This document shows, in pieces, positions 34,801 to 44,020 of a stretch of DNA of 44,020 nt. Made by a program: the position numbers and the translations under genes. The notes under the pieces were generated by a model, which did not search any database, had not been told where the DNA came from, and worked only from the letters and a program-made list of their open reading frames with translations. The DNA lies in NCBI GenBank assembly GCA_009746045.1, contig RPFO01001160.1, positions 1 through 44,020 of the forward strand. The letters run 5' to 3'. Within the stretch, counting starts at the first letter, position 1, and each line of letters begins with the position of its first letter. Origin of the DNA: Mesostigma viride. Its lineage: Eukaryota; Streptophyta; Mesostigmatophyceae; Mesostigmatales; Mesostigmataceae.

Positions 34801-37800
34801 CATACACCGCGCACGCAAGGGGCAACTGCACACACATGTACACACACCGCGCACGCAAGGGGCAACTGCACACACACGTACACACACCGCGCACGCTTGG
34901 GCGGCTGCACACACACGTACATCCACCGCGCACGCAAGGGGCGGCTGCACACACACGTACATCCACCGCGCACGCAAGGGGCAACTGCACACACATGTAC
35001 ACACACCGCGCACGCTTGGGGCAGCTGCACTCACATGTACACACACTGCGCACGCAAGGGCCGGCTGCACACACACGTACCTACACCGCGCACGCAAGGG
35101 GCGGCTGCACACACACGTACATCCACCGCGCACGCAAGGGGCAACTGCACACACATGTACACACACCGCGCACGCTTGGGGCAGCTGCACTCACATGTAC
35201 ACACACCGCGCACGCAAGGGGCGGCTGCACACACACGTACATCCACCGCGCACGCAAGGGGCAACTGCACACACACGTACATCCACCGCGCACGCAAGGG
35301 GCGGCTGCACACACACGTACACACACCGCGCACGCAAGGGGCAACTGCACACACATGTACACACACCGCGCACGCTTGGGGCGGCTGCACACACACGTAC
35401 CTACACCGCGCACGCAAGGGGCGGCTGCACACACACGTACATACACCGCGCACGCAAGGGGCAACTGCACACACATGTACATACACCGCGCACGCAAGGG
35501 GCAACTGCACACACATGTACACACACCGCGCACGCAAGGGGCAACTGCACACACACGTACACACACCGCGCACGCTTGGGGCGGCTGCACACACACGTAC
35601 CTACACCGCGCACGCAAGGGGCGGCTGCACACACACGTACATCCACCGCGCACGCAAGGGGCAACTGCACACACATGTACACACACCGCGCACGCTTGGG
35701 GCAGCTGCACTCACATGTACACACACCGCGCACGCAAGGGCCGGCTGCACACACACGTACATCCACCGCGCACGCAAGGGGCAACTGCACACACACGTAC
35801 ATCCACCGCGCACGCAAGGGAAACTGCCCACACACGTACACACACCGCGCACGCAAGGGGCAACTGCACACACATGTACACACACCGCGCACGCTTGGGG
35901 CGGCTGCACACACACGTACCTACACCGCGCACGCAAGGGCCGGCTGCACACACACGTACATACACCGCGCACGCAAGGGGCAACTGCACACACATGTACA
36001 TACACCGCGCAACCACGGGGCGGCTGCACACACACGTACATACACCGCGCACGCTTGGGGCAGCTGCACTCACATGTACACACACCGCGCACGCAAGGGG
36101 CGACTGCACACACATGTACATCCACCGCGCACGCAAGGGCCGGCTGCACACACACGTACACACACCATGCACGCAAGGGCCGGCTGCACACACACGTACA
36201 TCCACCGCGCACGCAAGGGCCGGCTGCACACACACGTACATACACCGCGCACGCAAGGGCAACTGCACACACATGTACACACACCGCGCACGCAAGGGGC
36301 AACTGCACACACACGTACACACACCGCGCACGCTTGGGGCGGCTGCACACACACGTACCTACACCGCGCACGCAAGGGGCGGCTGCACACACACGTACAT
36401 CCACCGCGCACGCAAGGGGCAACTGCACACACATGTACACACACCGCGCACGCTTGGGGCAGCTGCACTCACATGTACACACACCGCGCACGCAAGGGGC
36501 GGCTGCACACACACGTACATCCACCGCGCACGCAAGGGGCAACTGCACACACACGTACATCCACCGCGCACGCAAGGGGCGGCTGCACACACACGTACAC
36601 ACACCGCGCACGCAAGGGGCAACTGCACACACATGTACACACACCGCGCACGCTTGGGGCGGCTGCACACACACGTACCTACACCGCGCACGCAAGGGGC
36701 GGCTGCACACACACGTACATACACCGCGCACGCAAGGGGCAACTGCACACACATGTACATACACCGCGCACGCAAGGGCAACTGCACACACATGTACACA
36801 CACCGCGCACGCAAGGGGCAACTGCACACACACGTACACACACCGCGCACGCTTGGGGCGGCTGCACACACACGTACATCCACCGCGCACGCAAGGGGCG
36901 GCTGCACACACACGTACATCCACCGCGCACGCAAGGGGCAACTGCACACACATGTACACACACCGCGCACGCTTGGGGCAGCTGCACTCACATGTACACA
37001 CACCGCGCACGCAAGGGCTGGCTGCACACACACGAAAAACCACCGCGCACGCAAGGGGCAACTGCACACACACGTACATCCACCGCGCACGCAAGGGCCG
37101 GCTGCACACACACGTACACACACCGCGCACGCAAGGGGCAACTGCACACACATGTACACACACCGCGCACGCTTGGGGCGGCTGCACACACACGTACCTA
37201 CACCGCGCACGCAAGGGTGGCTGCACACACACGTACATACACCGCGCACGCAAGGGGCAACTGCACACACATGTACATACACCGCGCAACCACGGGGCGG
37301 CTGCACACACACGTACATACACCGCGCACGCAAGGGGCAACTGCACACACATGTACACACACCGCGCACGCTTGGGGCGGCTGCACACACACGTACCTAC
37401 ACCGCGCACGCAAGGGGCGGCTGCACACACACGTACATACACCGCGCACGCAAGGGCAACTGCACACACATGTACATACACCGCGCAACCACGGGGCGGC
37501 TGCACACACACGTACACACACCGCGCACGCAAGGGGCAGCTGCACACACACGTACATACACCATGCACGCAAGGGGCTGCACACACACTTACACACACCA
37601 TGCACGCAAGGAGCGACTTCACGCACAGGTACACACACCATGCACGCAAGGTTCGGCTGCACACACATGTACATCCACCGCGCACGCAAGGGGCGGCTGC
37701 ACACACATGTACATACACCATGCACGCAAGGGGCGGCTGCACACACCTGTACATCCACCGCGCACGCAAGGGGCGAGTGCACACACACGTACACACACCG

Positions 37801-40800
37801 CGCACGCAAGGGGCGGCTGCACACACACGTACACACACCATGCACGCAATTGCCAACATGCACACACACGTACACACACCGCGCACGCTTGGGGCGGCTG
37901 CACACACACGTACCTACACCGCGCACGCAAGGGCGGCTGCACACACACGTACATACACCGCGCACGCAAGGGGCGGCTGCACACACACGTACATACACCG
38001 CGCACGCAAGGGGCAACTGCACACACATGTACATACACCGCGCAACCACGGGGCGGCTGCACACACACGTACATACACCGCGCACGCTTGGGGCAGCTGC
38101 ACTCACATGTACACACACCGCGCACGCTTGGGGCGGCTGCACACACACGTACCTACACCGCGCACGCAAGGGGCGGCTGCACACACACGTACATACACCG
38201 CGCACGCAAGGGCCGGCTGCACACACACGTACACACACCATGCACGCAAGGGCCGGCTGCACACACACGTACATCCACCGCGCACGCAAGGGCGGCTGCA
38301 CACACACGTACATACACCGCGCACGCAAGGGGCAACTGCACACACATGTACACACACCGCGCACGCAAGGGCAACTGCACACACACGTACACACACCGCG
38401 CACGCTTGGGGCGGCTGCACACACACGTACCTACACCGCGCACGCAAGGGGCGGCTGCACACACACGTACATCCACCGCGCACGCAAGGGGCAACTGCAC
38501 ACACATGTACACACACCGCGCACGCTTGGGGCAGCTGCACTCACATGTACACACACCGCGCACGCAAGGGGCGGCTGCACACACACGTACATCCACCGCG
38601 CACGCAAGGGGCAACTGCACACACACGTACATCCACCGCGCACGCAAGGGGCGGCTGCACACACACGTACACACACCGCGCACGCAAGGGGCAACTGCAC
38701 ACACATGTACACACACCGCGCACGCTTGGGCGGCTGCACACACACGTACCTACACCGCGCACGCAAGGGGCGGCTGCACACACACGTACATACACCGCGC
38801 ACGCAAGGGGCAACTGCACACACATGTACATACACCGCGCACGCAAGGGGCAACTGCACACACATGTACACACACCGCGCACGCAAGGGGCAACTGCACA
38901 CACACGTACACACACCGCGCACGCTTGGGGCGGCTGCACACACACGTACATCCACCGCGCACGCAAGGGCGGCTGCACACACACGTACATCCACCGCGCA
39001 CGCAAGGGGCAACTGCACACACATGTACACACACCGCGCACGCTTGGGGCAGCTGCACTCACATGTACACACACCGCGCACGCAAGGGCCCGCTGCACAC
39101 ACACGAAAAACCACCGCGCACGCAAGGGGCAACTGCACACACACGTACATCCACCGCGCACGCAAGGGGCGGCTGCACACACACGTACACACACCGCGCA
39201 CGCAAGGGGCAACTGCACACACATGTACACACACCGCGCACGCTTGGGGCGGCTGCACACACACGTACCTACACCGCGCACGCAAGGGGCGGCTGCACAC
39301 ACACGTACATACACCGCGCACGCAAGGGGCAACTGCACACACATGTACATACACCGCGCAACCACGGGGCGGCTGCACACACACGTACATACACCGCGCA
39401 CGCAAGGGGCAACTGCACACACATGTACACACACCGCGCACGCTTGGGCGGCTGCACACACACGTACCTACACCGCGCACGCAAGGGCGGCTGCACACAC
39501 ACGTACATACACCGCGCACGCAAGGGGCAACTGCACACACATGTACATACACCGCGCAACCACGGGGCGGCTGCACACACACGTACACACACCGCGCACG
39601 CAAGGGGCAGCTGCACACACACGTACATACACCATGCACGCAAGGGGCTGCACACACACTTACACACACCTTGCACGCAAGGGCCGGCATGCACACACAC
39701 GTACCTACACCGCGCACGCAAGGGGCGAGTGCACACACATGTACATCCACCGCGCACGCAAGGGCCGGCTGCACACACACGTACACACACCATGCACGCA
39801 AGGGCCGGCTGCACACACACGTACATCCACCGCGCACGCAAGGGGCGGCTGCACACACACGTACACACACCGCGCACGCAAGGGGCAACTGCACACACAT
39901 GTACACACACCGCGCACGCTTGGGGCGGCTGCACACACACGTACCTACACCGCGCACGCAAGGGCGGCTGCACACACACGTACATACACCGCGCACGCAA
40001 GGGCAACTGCACACACATGTACATACACCGCGCAACCACGGGGCGGCTGCACACACACGTACATACACCGCGCACGCTTGGGGCAGCTGCACTCACATGT
40101 ACACACACCGCGCACGCAAGGGGCGACTGCACACACATGTACATCCACCGCGCACGCAAGGGCCGGCTGCACACACACGTACACACACCATGCACGCAAG
40201 GGCCGGCTGCACACACACGTACATCCACCGCGCACGCAAGGCCGGCTGCACACACACGTACATACACCGCGCACGCAAGGGGCAACTGCACACACATGTA
40301 CACACACCGCGCACGCAAGGGGCAACTGCACACACACGTACACACACCGCGCACGCTTGGGGCGGCTGCACACACACGTACATACACCGCGCACGCAAGG
40401 GGCGGCTGCACACACACGTACATCCACCGCGCACGCAAGGGGCAACTGCACACACATGTACACACACCGCGCACGCTTGGGGCAGCTGCACTCACATGTA
40501 CACACACCGCGCACGCAAGGGCGGCTGCACACACACGTACATCCACCGCGCACGCAAGGGGCAACTGCACACACACGTACATCCACCGCGCACGCAAGGG
40601 GCGGCTGCACACACACGTACACACACCGCGCACGCAAGGGGCAACTGCACACGCATGTACACACACCGCGCACGCTTGGGGCGGCTGCACACACACGTAC
40701 CTACACCGCGCACGCAAGGGGCGGCTGCACACACACGTACATACACCGCGCACGCAAGGGGCAACTGCACACACATGTACATACACCGCGCACGCAAGGG

Positions 40801-42149
40801 GCAACTGCACACACATGTACACACACCGCGCACGCAAGGGGCAACTGCACACACACGTACACACACCGCGCACGCTTGGGGCGGCTGCACACACACGTAC
40901 CTACACCGCGCACGCAAGGGCGGCTGCACACACACGTACATCCACCGCGCACGCAAGGGGCAACTGCACACACATGTACACACACCGCGCACGCAAGGGG
41001 CAGCTGCACTCACATGTACACACACCGCGCACGCAAGGGCCGGCTGCACACACACGAAAAACCACCGCGCACGCAAGGGGCAACTGCACACACACGTACA
41101 TCCACCGCGCACGCAAGGGCGGCTGCACACACACGTACACACACCGCGCACGCAAGGGGCAACTGCACACACATGTACACACACCGCGCACGCTTGGGGC
41201 GGCTGCACACACACGTACCTACACCGCGCACGCAAGGGGCGGCTGCACACACACGTACATACACCGCGCACGCAAGGGGCAACTGCACACACATGTACAT
41301 ACACCGCGCAACCACGGGGCGGCTGCACACACACGTACATACACCGCGCACGCAAGGGGCAACTGCACACACATGTACACACACCGCGCACGCTTGGGGC
41401 GGCTGCACACACACGTACCTACACCGCGCACGCAAGGGGCGGCTGCACACACACGTACATACCACCGCGCACGCAAGGGCAACTGCACACACTGTACATA
41501 CACCGCGCAACCACGGGGCGGCTGCACACACACGTACACACACCGCGCACGCAAGGGGCAGCTGCACACACACGTACATACACCATGCACGCAAGGGGCT
41601 GCACACACACGTACACACCATGCACGCAAGGGGCTGCACACACACTTGCACACACCTTGCACGCAAGGGCCGGCATGCACACACGCATACACCGCGCACG
41701 CAAGGGGCGAGTGCACACACACGTACACACACCGCGCACGCAATTAAGGGACGGCTGCACACACACGTACATACACCGCGCACGCAAGGGGCAACGGCAC
41801 TCACATGTACATACACCATGCACGCAAGGGGCGGCTGCACACACACGTACACACACCATGCACGCAAGGAGCGACTTCACGCACAGGTACACACACCATG
41901 CACGCAAGGTTCGGCTGCACACACATGTACATCCACCGCGCACGCAAGGGGCGGCTGCACACACATGTACATACACCATGCACGCAAGGGCGGCTGCACA
42001 CACCTGTACATCCACCGCGCACGCAAGGGGCCGGTGCACACACACGTACACACACCGCGCACGCAAGGGGCGGTTGCACACACACGTTACACACACCATG
42101 CACGCAATTGCCGGCATGCACACACACGTACATCCACCGCGCACGCAAG

Positions 42150-44020
42150 GGGCAACTGCACACACATGTACACACACGCGCACGCTTGGGCAGCTGCACT
42201 CACATGTACAACACCGCGCACGCAAGGCCGGCTGCACACACACGTACATACACCGCGCACGCAAGGGGGCAACTGCACACACATGTACACACACCGCGCA
42301 CGCAAGGGGCAACTGCACACACACGTACACACACCGCGCACGCTTGGGGCGGCTGCACACCACACGTACCTACACCGCGCACGCAAGGGCGGCTGCACAA
42401 CACACGTACATCCACCGCGCACGCAAGGGCAATGCACACACATGTACACCTCACACCGCGCACGCTTGGGGCGCTGCACTCACATGTACACACAACCGCG
42501 CACGCAAGGGCGGCTGCACACACACGTTACATCCACCGCGCACGCAAGGGCAACTCACACACACGTACATACACCGCGCACGCAAAGGGGCGGCTGCACA
42601 CACACGTACACACACGCGCACGCAATGGGGCAATGCCACACACTGTACACACAACCGCGCACGCTTTGGCGGCTGCACACACACGTACCACACCGCGCAC
42701 GCAAAGGGGCGGCTGCACCACACGGTACATCACCGCGCACGCAAGGGGCAACTGCACACACATGTACATACCACCGCGCAACCAGCGGGTGACGGGCGGT
42801 GCACACACACGTACATACACGCGCACGCTTGGGGCAGCTGCACCTCACATGTAACACACACCGCGCAGCGCTTGGGGGCGGCTGCACACACACGTAGCCT
42901 ACACCGCGCACGCAAGGGGCGGCTGCACACACACGTACATACACCGCGCACGCAAGGGGCAACTGCACACACACTGTACTCATACACCGCCGCAAGCACG
43001 GGCGGCTGCACACACACGTACATACACGCGGCACGCAAGGGGCGGCTGCACACATACGTACGTACACCGCGCACGCAAGGGCGACTGCACACCCATGTAC
43101 ATCCACCGCGCACGCAAGGGGCGAGTGCACACACACGTACCACACCGCGCACGCAAGGGCCGGCTGCACACACACGTAAACACCGCGCACGCAGGCGGGC
43201 TGCACAACACGTACACACCACGCGCACGCAAGGGCAGCTTGCACACACACGTACACTACACCATGCACGCAAGGGGCTGCACACACACTTTACACCACAC
43301 CTGCACGCAAGGGCCGGCATGCACACCACACTGCATGCATACACCGCCCAGCAAGGGGCGGCTGCACACACGTACATGCACCACGCGCACGCAGAAGGGG
43401 CGGCTGCACACACACGTACATACACCCGCGCACGCATTAAGGGGGAAACTGCCACACATGGACATACCACTGCGCACGGAAGGGGCGGCTTGCATTAACA
43501 CGTTACATACACCGCGCACGCAAGGGGCGGTGCACAAACACACTGTACATACACCATGCACGCAAGGGCGGCTGCACACACATGTATCATCCACCGCGCA
43601 CGCAAGGGGCGAGTGCACACACACGTACACACACCGCGCACGCAGGGGCGGTCTGCACACACGTCACACACCATGGCACGCAATTGCGGCATGCACACAC
43701 ACGTTACATCCACGCGCACGCAAGGGGAACTGCCACACACCATGTACACAACCTGCGCACGCTGGGCGGCCTTGCATTTCACACTGTACATACACCGCGC
43801 ACGCAAGGCGCTGCACACCACACGTACACTACACGCGCACGCAAGGGAAACTGCCCAACCATGGACGCAGCTACACTGCGCCACGCAAAGGGACGGCCTG
43901 CGCCTACTAGTAACACGCTACAATACACGAGCGGCCGTCTCAATTACATGCGGCCAGGCGATGCCACGAACACATCGTACAGGTATTACACGCCCACTTG
44001 TTTGAAGGATCTCATCTCGT
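42150..44020. other. Error-rich, probably poorly supported sequence at the right end
   Basis: Units depart from the 40-bp consensus mostly by single-base insertions and deletions rather than substitutions, several per 100 bp. The satellite becomes unrecognisable after about 43885. The last 135 bp (containing GAGCGGCCGTCTC) match nothing else in the window. This looks like thin long-read coverage at a contig end rather than biological decay. Confidence 0.6.

Larger units (their letters stand above)
26529..43885 (+). repeat. 40-bp CA-rich satellite array, right block
   Basis: About 430 further units of the same 40-bp satellite, with the same variants and the same 520-bp register as the left block. 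It is regular to about 34.6 kb. Three-G units (AAGGGC instead of AAGGGGC) then become frequent, and beyond about 42 kb nearly every unit carries insertions or deletions. Open frames of up to 5,415 codons (plus strand) and 960 codons (minus strand) cross it as by-products of the stop-free unit. Confidence 0.95.

Noticed and set aside
26545-42792. 5,415-codon protein in the right satellite block
   Set aside because: Same artefact of a stop-free 40-bp unit; the frame stays open even through indels because the other frames are open too.
43886-44020. Unique sequence at the right end as the true edge of the satellite
   Set aside because: It follows an error-rich stretch and has no coding or repeat signal, so it cannot be told apart from a low-quality read tail.
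6653-44020. Telomeric repeats at the right end
   Set aside because: No TTAGGG-like or TTTAGGG-like tandem array is present; the repeats are 8-, 29- and 40-bp satellites.

Overview
The window is nuclear DNA from a eukaryote, probably a gene-dense, intron-poor microbial eukaryote such as an alga or other protist. I cannot place it further. The evidence is an F-box-like gene, a MYND zinc-finger gene that reads well only if a 76-nt GT-AG intron is removed, an LTR retrotransposon with a copia-type Gag, and tens of kilobases of satellite DNA. There are no bacterial operons, rRNA or tRNA genes.

Positions 1-6650 are the only gene-bearing part. Four genes, all on the minus strand, are separated by short AT-rich spacers: a small protein of an unknown paralogous family at the left edge (44-490), an F-box-like protein (3553-4500), a second member of the unknown family that appears to splice to a MYND finger (4862-5636), and an 84-residue acidic/basic protein (5817-6071). 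A perfect 14-bp palindrome, CCAACGGCCGTTGG, or a one-base variant of it, occurs 19 times here. Eleven copies lie inside a 208-bp tandem array (530-2675) and eight are dispersed between genes, all with flanks in the same orientation.

From 6653 nearly everything is repetitive. The order is an 863-bp purine tract (8-bp unit GGGAAGGA), a 4-kb array of a 29-bp G-rich satellite carrying two copies of a 200-bp insert, a TG-rich stretch, and then a 40-bp CA-rich satellite to the end of the window (about 29 kb, roughly 730 units). The 40-bp array has higher-order structure, with a 520-bp register and segmental duplications at offsets of 1,438 and 1,958 bp. Because the unit lacks stop codons in almost any frame, it creates huge open frames of up to 5,415 codons that I regard as non-genic.

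The satellite is interrupted by one complete, very young, non-autonomous LTR retrotransposon (23765-26528, minus strand). It has LTRs of 743 and 744 bp that differ by one indel, a CACAC target duplication, a TGG primer-binding site and a copia-like gag with a zinc knuckle, but no protease, integrase, reverse transcriptase or RNase H. The last 2 kb are full of single-base indels against the repeat consensus, which suggests a poorly supported contig end.

I found no novel enzymatic or defence system. The most interesting items are the oriented palindrome family, the inferred conserved splice site in the unknown/MYND family, the Gag-only retroelement inserted in exact satellite register, and the run of sequences prone to triplex, G-quadruplex and Z-DNA.
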